Source: Sinohyriopsis cumingii
Taxonomy: Eukaryota; Mollusca; Bivalvia; Unionida; Unionidae
Direction: 5' to 3'
Length of the DNA stretch: 64,000 nucleotides
Assembly: GCA_028554795.2 (NCBI GenBank)
Contig: CM068827.1
Location: 143,298,251-143,362,250, forward strand
Positions 22,586 through 37,984 of this stretch are shown in pieces (the stretch's first letter is position 1; the number at the start of each line of letters is the position of its first letter). The position numbers and the translations under genes are program-made. The notes below the pieces were generated by a model. It was not told where the DNA came from. It saw nothing but the letters and a program-made list of their open reading frames with translations, and did no database searches.

Positions 22586-23029
22586 AAATGTATACTGTTC
22601 CAAACGCATGGCACTGATTTCTGTATGCTATTTCAAATGCATGGCACTGATTTTCGTATAAAATTTAAAATGCATGGCACTGATTTTCGTATACGTTTCC
22701 AAACGCATGGCACTGATTTTCGTATACTATTCCAAATGCATGGCACTGATTTTCGTATACTGTTCCAAATGCATGGCACTGATTTTCTTATACTATTCCA
22801 AATGCATGGCACTGATTTTTGTATACTATTTCAAATGTATGGCACTGATTTTCGTATACTTTTCCAAATGCATGGCACTGATTTTCGTATACTATTTCAA
22901 ATGTATGGCAATGCTTTCCGTATACTATTCCAAATGCGTGGCAATGCTTCCCGTATACTATTCCAAATGCGTGGCAATGCTTTCCGTATACTATTCCAAA
23001 TGCGTGGCAATGCTTTCCGTGTGGTGGAG
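22586..23029 (+). repeat. 33-bp minisatellite with an open reading frame
   Basis: About 13 units of the form TACTATTCCAAATGCATGG, then CACTGATTTTCGTA. The last four units share variant bases (GGCAATGCTTTCCGTA), so the array has two subtypes. Because 33 is divisible by 3 and the unit lacks stops, it is open in several frames on both strands (for example an 11-residue repeat RILFQMHGTDF, 22532-23047). There is no signal peptide, conserved domain or flanking coding sequence, so I treat it as non-coding. Confidence 0.9.
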
Positions 23030-23993
23030 TGCTTCCACACATTTTAAGAAGTATAATTTGCATCACACCTATTTCCACGAATTCTGACGAAGTCACGTTT
23101 AGACTTGTAGACTCATAACATTTTGTATCGTTGCTCCCCTAACATTACTAGTACAACCAAAATCAATGCCTTACATATTTACATATCCACTGCATTTATA
23201 AACAATTTTTGGTGCGTCTAAATTATTCAGATTAGGTCAAAATTAGACACGACTCACACGTGTTAATGTAGTGAACGTTTAACATTCTCCCCGGGGTAAT
23301 GAAACTATTTCAAATGAATATTTCCACCTCATCACAAGGGGCCATCTATTGAATAAATTCATTTTTGATCGTATCAGCACTCATTATGTTTTAGTTTTGT
23401 TTTAATTTTTTACACTTAGCAGCTGGTGAAGAACAGTCACTTCCTCCTTTGGGTGATAGTGTTAAAATAGTTCATCCGGAAGCGGAAATCTGTTTTTCGG
23501 TTTTAAACATGTTTTACGTTTATCTGAATGGGGGCAGCCGGGTCAAAATCTAGAGAGGCGTTGCAATTCCTAAAGTCACATGCCGTTAATTAATATTTAG
23601 GTCAAAAGGCGTTATTTCCTCTTTTTGCAGATAATGTATTTACATTCAAACGGGCAATCGCATTTCCAAAAGCGCCTATGACAAAGGTCTATAATAAAGG
23701 CCTGTCTTTAAGAACTTATCGACAACTGTACATATAGGGATAGGTATTTGCGAATATCCATTATAACAGTGGGGATAGGGGAAGGGTTGGAAGGATGGAG
23801 GCTGAGCATGAGCGCTTCCACCCCACATCATTAAAAATGAGCGCGAAACAATAAGAGCGTTTCCTTGAGCAAATTTTCTTTACAATTATATCTTTAAACC
23901 TATGCCCTGGACACGCATACGAAGCAGGAGCTTCCGTGAGCTTCGCCCACTTGGCCCACACCACGGGTTCCACCGTTATAGTCCCCTTATGTA
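23030..23993. other. unannotated AT-rich DNA
   Basis: No gene or repeat is recognised. Confidence 0.4.
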
Positions 23994-24258
23994 AGGGCTG
24001 GATTAAAGCTTTGGGGGAGGACGGGGGCACTTAAGATGGGAAGCCCTTATAGATCAACAAATTCACCCTGAAGTCGTTAAATTTCCCTTATATTTGTATA
24101 ATTATTTACTGCTATATTATCCAAGGTATTAGGTGGTTTACACCTGATATGGTTTATTTCAACACATCTAATTTTATCCATCGCAACCACGGGGCGCCTT
24201 CGTTACTACTGTGGCACAGGACACGTGCCTCCGGTCCCCAGCCCTTAATCCGGCCCTG
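23994..24258. mobile_element. possible hAT-like MITE
   Basis: The left end AGGGCTGGATTAAAGC faces the right end, which on the minus strand reads CAGGGCCGGATTAAGGGC, about 265 bp away. CAGGGCCGGATTAAG-type ends followed by a G-rich stretch are typical of many animal hAT transposons. No open transposase frame lies between them, and the expected 8-bp duplication is not clear. Confidence 0.45.
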
Positions 24259-26009
24259 TTTGCCTACTTGTCTACGCGCTTCATGAATCCGTACTGATAA
24301 CGACCACTACGAAGAAACTGGGAGGCGTCACTTCCCTGGGGTTGACAACAATGGTGCAGACGGTAAGTTGGAAGAATGCGAACATCAATTCCTTTGAGAA
24401 TTTAATACATTTGTCATCACTTAAAGTGTGATAAATTAATTATACTGCATCATATTTACTGGCTAGGACATTGCTTCTACCAATGTGCTCACACCGTGAC
24501 ACCTTGTCTACTTGTAGTTTGAACAGGTAGATTAATATTTAAATGCGCTGATTCAAAGCCAACCTTGTGAACTTTAGAGTCTGATCTAATATCCTTAGAG
24601 GGGTGGGTAGAGGAAACCCGTGAAAATAATGCCCCAATGATCAACAACAGCAAAAAGGTGACCTTAGTCCAAAACACACGTTTCCTTTTATGACTTGTAC
24701 GCGTAACATAAATGTGTACATGACTGTAGACGTACTTCAGTCTACCCTAATGGTTGGCTGCATGTGGCTGCAATAATTCAACCACGCTTGCAGGTTTATC
24801 TGATGCGGTAACGTAAAAAATATTCGTTGATATTGCTGGCAGAATCGTATAATGTATTTAACATTGAATAATCAAAGCAGAATGAAACGCTTTTTTTTTT
24901 CATTTCAACGTCGGAGTTAAAATACAGACCTTTCCAATATTTGTGAAATCCACACCTGATAGTGCAGTTTTGTCATTTTGTACTCTTACAAACTGTACGA
25001 TTACGATCCAATTGACAGTTAACACTGATAACGCAGAAACCACGTTCATGGACTATTCGGGGGTGGGGGTGGCGGTAGCACTTTTTTCGATATCTTAAAA
25101 GCAATGGAACTTGACCATATGTATAAAAGTTGTTTTCTTTTTTTTTTCTCACTGCAAATATCACAGGATGGATTGGTGTTTATTCATTTGAAATAGGAAT
25201 ACATGGTTTGCTATTTAAGTTGCCTTCGCATAGCACTAGATAACAAAATCAAGAGCACACAGATCTTTGTCGGAAACATCCCTTTAAGCTAGTTTATTCT
25301 TGGACGTCAGATTTAAAGGCCTTAAAAACACAAGATAAAGTGTTTACTTTAGAAGTTGAAGGTGTTATTGCTCTGTAACCTTTCAGAATATTAACTTTTA
25401 TACACCTCGACGAAATGAAAGCATTACTAAAATAATTCAAACGAACAATGCTACGGAAACCTCAAATTACTGTGTGCCACTCGTTATACAGTTAGGTCCA
25501 AGTATTTTATTCGCAAAGAAGACACTCAGATTCAAATTTATGTCTTTTTCGCCACTTTATTGGTTGATTTATTGATTGATTTTCTCTATTTTCTAAAGAT
25601 TTCAAGGTAAATTAAAGAAATGCAATACAATACATGCAAGCGCGACAATATCGGTTCAAATTTTATAGAGCCATGTGAATTACTTCTAAATCAAGAGCAA
25701 GCAAAATAATAAATAAGTTAATACCAATAGTAACAATTACATATGCTTTAAAATATTACACTTGATTTTTATGTATAGTGCAAGGAACTATTTACAGACA
25801 CGCACTTTAAGTTTCTATCATCGGAGATAATATTTTCTGTTGAATCATGTAATATCCATCAAACATACTTTTTATCTGATTTCATAATAAACTCGCTAAT
25901 TTACAATATGCTTCAACTCCCGAGGTTAGAACTACGCAACAAAAATAGTATCATACTCGCCTTGACATTCAATACAATTATTTCTTCAATTATTTTCTGT
26001 GTAAGTTCT
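24259..26009. other. unannotated AT-rich DNA
   Basis: It contains only homopolymer runs (T near 24892 and 25139) and chance short frames. Confidence 0.4.
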
Positions 26010-26480
26010 CTAATCAATCGAACATATAACATCCTTTATCTTAATGAAATACTTGGTAAGTAGTCTTATCGCATTATTCCATGAATCGAGTTCTAGTCGT
26101 ATTGAAATATCGTTTAAAGCGCCAGGCAGCATAATCAGTACATTATCATCTAATTGGTCACATAAATCATGGTAAATCTCTGGAGGCTTATATGAAAATA
26201 GATTTTCCATCAAATGGCGTTTGACGACCAAGGTTAAAGAGACAATTCACTGAAATGTGTAAAATATGGTCCTCGCTTGTTGTCCCGCATAGGGGACACA
26301 GTCCGGATCTTGTTTGTATTCCTCTACAAGGAATTCAGTCATTATAAGCGACTTTTCCATAAATGATGCATTTTTAATCCTGAATAAATTTGTAAAAGCG
26401 ACCTAATCCTTTTGATGGATTTGAGATAGTACTTTCATGTTTTCTGTCTTCGAATACCTGAATTCTTGTCTCAAATACGT
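26010..26480 (-). pseudogene. remnant of a non-LTR retrotransposon reverse-transcriptase C-terminus
   Basis: On the minus strand, one frame reads GLCPLCGTTSEDHILHISVNC (Cys-x2-Cys-x6-His-x7-Cys), like the C-terminal zinc knuckle of RT proteins. A frameshift near 26235 leads into the open segment 26231-26010, with LDSWNNAIRLLTKYF in the position usual for the end of such proteins. Upstream, NPSKGLGRFYKFIQD resembles the linker before the knuckle. Stops and shifts throughout show it is dead. The clade cannot be given. Confidence 0.5.
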
Positions 26481-26559
26481 TTTTACATGTTAATTTGCCT
26501 AGAGACTTTCCATTAAAAATAAAGTCTTTGAGACAGTCTTCTAAATCTTACTTTTATTA

Positions 26560-26571
<12 letters not shown>

Positions 26572-26593
<22 letters not shown>
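26572..26593. repeat. (GT)n microsatellite
   Basis: This is a pure GT run. Confidence 0.95.
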
Positions 26594-26595
<2 letters not shown>

Positions 26596-27641
26596 CAATT
26601 GTAGCTATGTCGGGGCGGTGGTTAAAACTCAAATTGCCAACAGTCAAAAAGGAACATCATCTTTTTAGCAGTTAGGTTTTGTCTACGACCAAGAAATACA
26701 TTATTTTTGCGACCTTTCATTGTAACCATCCTGAAGCATGCTGTAAGTAAATCCAATCGACGATCTTTAAAACCTTCACTCTCCAGACGAGATATCCCTG
26801 TATTTTCTCCAATGTTTCATTGCCCTTTTTTAATCTTTTTTTTTTTTTGGTGGGTGGCTACATTCTCAAAATGAATGTTATCGGCGATTGTCAACGTTTC
26901 CATCCAAATAGTGATTAATTCTCCCTTGCTTCTCTCTCTTTCTCTCTCTCATTTCTAACGGAACACCACTTTTAACTCAATGAATAACTGGTATTAGATT
27001 TTAAGATACATTGAGGCTTGTTGTATACAAGTAAGAGATCTGACAATTTTTATCTTTGAGGAGAGAAATACGTTTTTTCGCAAAAGAAAGATAAGAATAG
27101 AAAGAAAGCAAATGGACATAGAAGAGATTCATAGAAACACTGATGAATCACCCAGTTATAAATGCCTTTCATCTTTGGGCCATGAGTCAGTGAAGGGGTG
27201 ACATACTGACAGCTCACAAGTTTATGACATCCATTATAGGATAAAACAAGACCTTCTGATTGTAGCCTTCATGTCTAAGCTTTCTTGACTTCAGTTGCTT
27301 CTTTGATACTACATGGTGAAACACATGTTCCCTGTCTGTGTACATTCTTTATACCTGCAGACAGAGTTAATTTCATCCGTATTTTATTCATTTATGGCTC
27401 AAAATGGCGCCCAGTCATCTAGATGTATCAGAAGTATGAACAGTTTCGATTCCAAACAAGATGAACACATTGCAATGTTAGAGAAAATATCTTCTTTCGT
27501 ACTTTCAGACATCCCTACTTTGTGTTGTTGGGTTTTTTTTCTGTTTCGCTGGACATATATGGAATTTCGTCCAAAGCAAGTACTTGATTATTGGTTGACT
27601 ATGCAAACCCAATTTATTACAAAATTCAATCACAAATAGAC
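26594..27641. other. unannotated DNA
   Basis: There is a TC-rich patch near 26930-26950. A minus-strand open stretch at about 26600-26780 could extend the retrotransposon remnant, but I recognise no motif in it. Confidence 0.3.
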
Positions 27642-27677
<36 letters not shown>

Positions 27678-27701
27678 TAGATACATACATACATACATAC
27701 A

Positions 27702-27731
<30 letters not shown>
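27642..27731. repeat. compound (CA)n-(TACA)n microsatellite
   Basis: CA units (27642-27672) pass directly into TACA units (27673-27731). Confidence 0.96.
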
Positions 27732-27732
<1 letters not shown>

Positions 27733-30130
27733 GAAACAAAATACAAAAATTAGACAAAGTCATGTTCTGGGAGTTTCCAAAAATATATACATAACAATAG
27801 AAAATATATACATTGTCCTTTCATTTACTTTATATTTTACAGTTTGCATCACCGTCATATCTAATTTTCAAACAAAACTGTTTTCTTACTAATAGCTGCA
27901 AAAACTGAAGCATGAGAATTTCCTGTTTGGCCAAAGATCTTTTAACACAATATATTACTCCACGTGATGAACTTGAATTTGCCATTTTATCAGTTTCCAT
28001 TAATGGGCAAAGAATTTTCAACTTATTCTATACCACCAGTTCCACAGAAATTTCAATCTGGTGAAATCCGTTTCCATAGAAAAATTACAAATTTTAGAAG
28101 ACATGCACGTACAGGTTATATTTCGAGATATATATTCATTATACTATATACTGTGCGAACTGAAGTACAAGAACAAAATAGTGTTCTTGTTTTCCCCATA
28201 AAGGTCCCCATATGATTATAGAAGATACCATGAATTATGTCACCATGTCCTCAACGGCTTTCATCGTTATGCAATGGAATGTCAAACCAGGGCCTAGGGG
28301 GGAAACAACCGAAGTGAAAGGAAAGGAAGCGAAATTTGGGGACGCTAAACGTCGCTGCGGGTGTTTACTAAGGAACGTGACATTGACAATGATAGCCAAT
28401 CATTTCAGTTCTCATCTTCAAAACCCAAAAATGTCCAAATTTATGTTACGCATGAAGCAGACTGTAAGATCAGTTAACTTGCTTACTTGTATAAATCTAT
28501 TTATAACGTTAATAAACTTTGTGACGTCATAATCTTAATACTTCCTTAAAGGATTAGATGAAAATGTATCCGCTTAACGTAACCAACCCTATATTTTAGC
28601 TATTTTAAGTTCATTTGAAAAAGAAAAAAAACATTGTGCAATTTTAATATTTACCAAGTAGCAAAGCTTTTAATTAAACTATGCCAATTTATCTTCTACC
28701 GACATACTTGAAAGTATAATATAATAAAAAAAAAACTTTTACAAGGCTCTTCAAACAAAACTATTTCAGTTCATTTTGTGTCAAAGATATTGTTATAACA
28801 ACTATCTGGACAGTATGCATTAAACAGAGTTTTCGAATTTGTTTTTATCTGACACCATATAGCCACTATTGTGCTAATGTGTTCTTAAACGCTATCACTA
28901 GTGGTGAAGCGATGCGTTGGGCAAGAGATAAATAAAAAATTGTACATGTCAATCAAAAACATAAGAAACATGATAAAATTTATATACAAAAAATGCTCTC
29001 CACCCTTAAAATGATGGTTACTGTGGATACGCGTATATGTATGTATGTATGTATGTATGCATGCATGCATGCATGCATGCACGCACGTAGATACGTACGT
29101 AGGTTGTGAGAATTAATTTATCTAGTTTAAAGGATATGTAGCCTGTGTGCCAAGAATTTATTTTACTATGTCCATGTCAATGAATCGCAAGTTAGCGAGT
29201 AATGTAGTTAAGGCAAGATGTGAAGTCCATTAATTCATTTGTGTGATTAATTTGTGAATTCTCTTCACCGAGAAAAAAATCTGTATGTGTCGACTGACAC
29301 CGTTCAGCTAGTAATTTATCGCCACAGTGGATGTAATAGTTTATCTGAGAGGTTTAGCATTGTCATGGATCCAGTTAGAACTGCGATTGGTCGCTAAAGA
29401 GACATTAAATTGATGATAATATGTTGTGTGTATCATGCTGCAAAGGGACCAAATCAGCTTAGTTTTGTTAAGTTACGATAAGACGAATTCTGATGTAACA
29501 AGAGTGGGAATATTGTTCGATCCCAGGAGACTAACATCTTTCAAATATTTTGGCTGCATAGTATATTTATTTGAAGGGAAAACAATAGCTCCATACTTCT
29601 GCTATATAGTGGGGAATAGTGCAGACTACCATCAGGTTATGGTTGATGACCCATGGAGCTTGGGGGGGGGGGAATGAACCTGAACGCGGACCTGTCACCA
29701 ACAGTGATTTGGGAAGGACCGGCAGCAATCAGGTTATGCTGACATGCAGGCAATTTGAGTTAAATCATTCTCTTGATATTATAATGAAATCTGTTTTATC
29801 GGTTTAACAGAACGCTAACTGCATTACGCATAAATTTTGTAATTCATTTCTAAGAGAACGCGTATTTTTCAAACGTCATTTCATTTTCTTTATGTAATTG
29901 ATTAAATCGTTATAATTTAGTAATGGCGGTTCTTGTTTTTATATTCTATATCTTTGTTCAAAAATGTGTTATTCCATCCATTAATTTCATATTTTATGTT
30001 ACTAATTGCTATATCTTTGGTGGAGCATCTCCAAGTAAACGATAATCTAAGCACCAAAACAGGTCATCAAAACAGATCATCACATCACATCATCAGACCA
30101 CTCCCTCACAATGCTTATATCTTTTATATT

Positions 30131-30167
<37 letters not shown>

Positions 30168-30252
30168 GTAAGTACATTCGGTTTAAGGTGATGAAATTGC
30201 CGACGATTATTCCGAAGCATATTCTTAGCATTCATTTAAAAGTACAAACATT
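27732..30252. other. unannotated DNA with simple repeats
   Basis: It holds a (GTAT)n/(GCAT)n run (29035-29090), a G run (29661-29671) and a (TG)n run (30137-30163). No gene is recognised. Confidence 0.4.
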
Positions 30253-30480
30253 GCCACTATGTCAGTCTCACCTCTGTCTGCGGCGGTTCGAGTCTAAGAT
30301 TCAGCCAATGTGGGTATGTGAGAAAGCTTGCCAGTAGCTTCTCGAGGGTCGGTGGTTCTTTCCGGGGTTTTCCCGGGTTCTTCCTCCACCATTAATACTG
30401 GCCGCCATGTATAGCCTATCGTGTGCTGAAAAATGGCGTTAAACCCCACAACAACAACAACAACAAGCCACTATGTCAGT
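30253..30480 (+). mobile_element. 5'-truncated SINE family 1 with target-site duplication
   Basis: The body 30267-30466 starts inside the tRNA-like head (CTCACCTCTGTCTGCG...), so the A box is missing, and it runs to GGCGTTAAACCCC(AAC)n. A perfect 14-bp duplication, GCCACTATGTCAGT, flanks it at 30253-30266 and 30467-30480. The truncation therefore happened during insertion. Confidence 0.93.
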
Positions 30481-31726
30481 GAGGTGCAGATGGAATGAGA
30501 TTGATTCTAGCAATGGTTCTTCTTAGATTGGCTCATCCGATCCCTTCGCCACTTGATATCGTATCAACACTGACTAGCACTTTTACTAGGTAGGTCAAGA
30601 TTTACATATCTAGAACTGGGTCAGCATTTAGTTATGTTGATTAAAGTCATTCGTCATAGTGTCGCACCGTGATCTAGGTTTTGCTACTTCATGGCAGCAC
30701 GTGGAGTTTAATTATACCGATTAGGCGAATAAAACATAATTACGTTTTAACACAGATCCAGATGAAAATGATTACGTCTGACTGGTCATATATTACTCAC
30801 GAGCCAATCAGATATCAAAACGTTGATTAGATTTTGCGAAGTACTTGATGAATGAAAGCATGGTATGGAAGGGTGCAACATCTACGAAACACGCCTGTCT
30901 TTAACTTGGTTTTCACGTAGCACAACAAATCTTGATTAGGTCACTGTGGTCATTGTTGAGCAACATTTCCCACAGGGAAGTACGTGCAAAGCAAAGGGTT
31001 CATTTACCCTGTTATTTTCACTAAGTAAGAAGCAAGCACATATCGACTCGAAGAAGTCATCTGAAAATGGTTGTCTACTCCGACTCTCTCCTGTTATACT
31101 CAGCACTCTATTATAATAGTCTGCCCGTCTGTCAATGTACGATTACAACATAAAAAAGTCTTAAAGTCTCATAGTTTGGTCATACTGTTCACAAGATGTT
31201 TTCTTTCACCTTCGATATAATCTTCTTGGCTTGCTTTGACGGCTGACGTGCGATCAGATATTAAATGCCGTTTGTAAAGTAAGTTATTACATTTTTTGGA
31301 GGGAGAAATACTTTCTACATGGAAATCTTTGAACACTTATTTATCACAAGCGTGCTGCAATCTGTATGGAACATAATTTCACTTGGTACGGCAGGTTATG
31401 TTATTAAAAGAACACAGGGGCGGGCATTATGTAAATTATATACTTTACAGGTGATAGCAATTCAAGATGGCTGTATTACGTTAAAGAAGACTACGCACAG
31501 TGATCCTAATTATGCATGGCAAAGTACGGAACGTGGCCTATTTTCATTTTTATCAGGCGACATATCATTGATATTAGAGAGCCATTGTTACAGTTCTTTT
31601 CCCCTTCTTACTTTAAACCGATCCACTAAATGTATGTATATCTTTAAGAGTGTCCGGTTTCATAATGCATCTCAAATTTGCTACAAAAGTGTAACGTCAC
31701 CCTCGTAGTAAGAGGGGTGGTCAATT
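30481..31726. other. unannotated DNA
   Basis: A plus-strand open stretch (31319-31708, 129 codons) has no recognisable motif and no neighbour support. I treat it as chance. Confidence 0.4.
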
Positions 31727-32830
31727 GGATTTGGCTGGCGTTATCTAGAGGATGACCTCCTTCGATATTATAGCACGGCGGGAGTGAAAGAAGAATATAA
31801 TTTCAACAGAGAACTGAGCGAGAATACTGGGAAGAAGCAATACGAGCCCCTTTGACAAGAAAACAACAAATTTAATTAGAACAAATTAATAACGGCAATT
31901 CCAATTTAAAGTTAGATTAGATCAATAGAATTTAACAGGAGTGTCCAATTTGGATTTATTTCATCATCATAACGAGAGGTGAAAATAGCGCAATGTCCAC
32001 GATCCCTTCATGGACTTCCTGGTCCTTTTGTTCTGACCTCGTCCTTCTTTTCCTCAGACTTCTGTCTTCAGACTCTCCTATCTCTCTCCCAGAGAGCTGT
32101 TCCTTAAAGGACAAAATTACCCCTAACTTTCTGTATACCCCACTCTCTAAGACGTACATAAAATTCCCTCACGTTACTCAGAGCCTGTTGGCTATCCACA
32201 CATTGCGTAAATTCTGACTTAGTACGGTAGGACATTAACCTCGCTTCCAGTGGCAGGTCTTAAATTACCACGTGAGCGTCTATCGAATATTACCGTATTC
32301 TTTTACATGCTACTACATGTTCGATTACTATTGCATGAAATTCACAAATTGTAACTCACAGCAATCCTTAACCTACAAGATTATTCAAATATTATAATAT
32401 CAGATATAATTCGCTAATTATCGATAACACGATGATCCGTATCATCCTAACAAACAAAGGAAGTTATTTCATAAAACCATATGAAATCCTACGCATATGA
32501 ACATTTGGATCGCATGCAATCAATTATACCAGTGAACTAATAACTGTAAAATTAAAAGGTAAATTGCATAACAATTCTAGCATCAACACTTTCCATGAAA
32601 TTGAATAAAATAAATTGCATAACAACTCTAGTATCAGCACAGTTCCATGAATTGAATAAACGATACATCATATGGAAACCTAGTCACAGCAAACACATTT
32701 GCATAAAACAAATAATCGAATAATAGAATATTACGTGAAACTAACATTGCTGTTCTCTTTCAAAATTTGTGCGTCCTAGCACTAGAACCTGTCTTTCTTT
32801 TTACAAGACGGCCTCCTGGTCCCTTTCTTG
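31727..32830 (-). repeat. dispersed repeat Y, copy 2 (inverted, with extra internal DNA)
   Basis: The first part (31727-32106) and the last part (about 32744-32830) match copy 1 at 20002-20545 in reverse. The intervening 640 bp has no counterpart there, so it is either an insertion here or a deletion in copy 1. The inner block contains a tandem pair of about 51-bp units (32561-32665). The copy ends exactly where the next minisatellite begins. Confidence 0.78.
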
Positions 32831-33275
32831 TAGGTATATATGGAGGGTGTAGGTATATATGGAGTGTGTAATTATATATGGAGGGTGGAGGTATACATGG
32901 AGGGTGTAGGTATATATGGAGGTGTAGGTATATATGGAGGGTGCAGGTATATATGGAGGGTGCAGGTATATATGGAGGGTGTAAGTATATATGGAGTGTG
33001 TACTTATATATAGAGTGTGTAATTATATATGGAGGTTGGAGGTATACATGGAGGATGTAGGCATGTATGGAGGGTGTATGTATATATGGAGGGTTTATGT
33101 ATATGTGGAGGGTGTAAGTATATATGGAGCGTGTAGCTATGGAGCATGTAGGTACATATCGGAAGGTTTATATATATTTGGAGTGTAGAGGGTGTAGGTA
33201 TATATGGAGGGTGTGAGTATATATGGAGGATGTAAGTATATGTGGAGGGTGTATGTATGGAGGATGTAGTATATA
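32831..33275. repeat. GTAGGTATATATGGAGGGT minisatellite
   Basis: About 24 units of 17-19 bp with variable length, decaying into looser TATGGAGGGTTTAA-like units as far as 33415. The frames across it are repeat artefacts. Confidence 0.93.
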
Positions 33276-33765
33276 TTGTTACATATATCCGATTTAATTC
33301 ATATTTATTTTAATTTAATTGTTTGTCAGTTTTAAAATTTTTATTATATTATATGAAGGGTTTATTTATTCATGAAGGTTTTAAGTATTATGGAGGGTTT
33401 AATAATATATGGAAGAGGTTTCTCGATGTTGGCACTAGCTTAAGGACAAATCGGGATCCAAATAAAGTAACATTAAGGACTAAGTAATCTTGAGTAACTC
33501 GTGCTGATACGGTACCCTAGCAACCGTCATAGCAACCCACACATTTAGGGTCCAACACTAAACCCTTATTTTTATTGGGAATACTTCAACAATTTTAGGG
33601 GCGGGGGGTATGGGAAGAAGGGCAGAATTCTTCCTACACTACTGCGTTGACAGATGAAAAACGTTACTATGATCAAACTTGTAAATTCTAACATAAATCG
33701 ATTATTTACTATTACTCCATTATAATGCAGAATGCAGCCAGAGTTCATTAACTATGTTTTGCCTG
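33276..33765. other. unannotated DNA
   Basis: Apart from the decayed minisatellite edge, nothing is recognised. Confidence 0.4.
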
Positions 33766-33831
33766 TCTTTGCTAGCCAAGATTCTGATAACCCTATCTAC
33801 ACTGGGTTATTGGAACCTTGGCTAACGAAGA
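33766..33831. mobile_element. 66-bp foldback related to the 9.4-9.9 kb element
   Basis: Two 28-base arms, TCTTTGCTAGCCAAGATTCT and onward against GGTTCCAAGG-type sequence on the other strand, pair with about 5 mismatches around a 10-base loop (TATCTACACT). The arm sequence and the loop context CCCTATCTA match the termini and subterminal region of 9403-9922. Confidence 0.6.
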
Positions 33832-33998
33832 TGTGTGTTGCCAGCAGCATTCACTATTCCAAGTCAAGTTATTATTGGTGAATAGCACCCATGTCAAGCA
33901 GAGAATCTTACACGCCTTTAAACAGCCAGCTGTTATATAGAGATATTAAATAACTCAAACGTTGACAATGAGTCTATGTAGAATCAATTATAAGATGG

Positions 33999-36652
<2,654 letters not shown>

Positions 36653-36810
36653 GACCAGCCTAAGCACTAACCTCTTAATGCTGAACAACAAGCGAGGTAG
36701 CTGTTAGTACCATTGTTATAAGTCTTTGGTATGACTCGGCTGGGGTTCGAACCCGCGACCTCCCGCATCCGAGGCGGACGCTCTAACTACTAGGCCACCC
36801 GAGCGGTCAG
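36653..36810 (-). mobile_element. tRNA-derived SINE (family 2), copy 1
   Basis: Read on the minus strand, a tRNA-like head (GTGGCCTAGTAGTTAGAGCG A box; GGGTTCGAACCCC B box; anticodon-type stem TCCGC/GCGGG) is followed by about 80 bp of shared non-tRNA sequence. That sequence includes TACCAAAGACTT and CAGCATTAAGAGGTTAGTG. The T stem and acceptor have mismatches and the attached body recurs at 49928-50082, so this is a SINE rather than a tRNA gene. Confidence 0.78.
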
Positions 36811-37107
36811 GGTTCGATGAAATCATTACTTAGTAACTCATGGTATGTTGCATTGTTTATGTTTTGTTTCTCACACACTGTCGTTTCGTTACATATTGAT
36901 ATTTTCCAATAAACTCTTCTTTGTAAATTAGACATTCTTATTGTAAATAATTTTATGTTATCCAAATTAAATGGGCAAAATTATCGCCAAGTGACGTTGT
37001 CATCAGCGTGTTTTTGTACGACACGCTATAAGTTTGTTTTTAGTTCGATATTGATTAATATAATAATTTATACAAGACTTGCACGACGAGAAAATTACAA
37101 TATATAT

Positions 37108-37362
<255 letters not shown>

Positions 37363-37863
37363 TTTATAATAGACATACATAAGTATAAACGAGCGGAGCA
37401 CTAAAGAAATTATCAAAATGAAATTAAACGAGTATTCCATCTGATATTGTATGGGTTGTAGGATATTGTGTTTTGGGTCAGTACACCTTATATAAACGTT
37501 TGGTTAGAAACTCCACACAATCATGATAAGGTTTGAATTGTTATTACCCGTAAAAGTGTGCGGAGTGTAAATTTAGTCATTACATATCACAATCGTTATA
37601 AGAGCCTTTGATGAGTGAGCATACACTCTCGTTTTTGTGAATAAACAGATTAATGACACTTCGTGTCAAAATTTAGAGGCATTCGTGCTTACCTATGCAC
37701 CCCACCCAACCTACGCCTGTAATTATCTGTAATTTACACTTATCTCTCTGACAGAGAGAATGACGTAGCATTATGAATACAGACAAGACTTTAATGAAGA
37801 ATATCAGATGAAGTTAGTTATGTGCCAAGATAGTATTTGAAATTCATATCATCAAGGATCATG
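37363..37863. other. unannotated DNA
   Basis: Nothing is recognised. Confidence 0.4.
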
Positions 37864-37984
37864 TACCGTATATCGTAGCTTATAATTCCAACAGAGACTC
37901 TGATCTGCCGTCATACTGTGTGTCGGCAAATCTGGGTCTGTGCAGTTTGCAATTGTACATGACCTATAACCGAGTATATACACT
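37864..37984. mobile_element. palindromic MITE Z, copy A (one-lobe derivative)
   Basis: It starts TACCGTATATCGTAGCTTAT and ends ACCGAGTATATACACT. It contains one hairpin lobe (ACTCTGATCTGCC against GGCAAATCTGGGTCTGTGCA) instead of two, so it is a shortened derivative of the full copies at 52-57 kb. Confidence 0.65.

Noticed and set aside
26594..26780. Further RT domain upstream of the zinc-knuckle remnant
   Set aside because: About 55 minus-strand codons are open, but no RT motif can be placed.
31319..31708. 129-codon plus-strand frame
   Set aside because: Peptide composition is unremarkable, no domain is seen and the surroundings are non-coding.
32878..33188. Trp/Tyr/Gly-rich frames
   Set aside because: They follow the TATATGGAGGGTG minisatellite.
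36720..36808. tRNA gene on the minus strand
   Set aside because: A/B boxes and the anticodon stem are good, but the T stem and acceptor are mismatched and a non-tRNA body follows that is shared with 49928-50082. It is a SINE.
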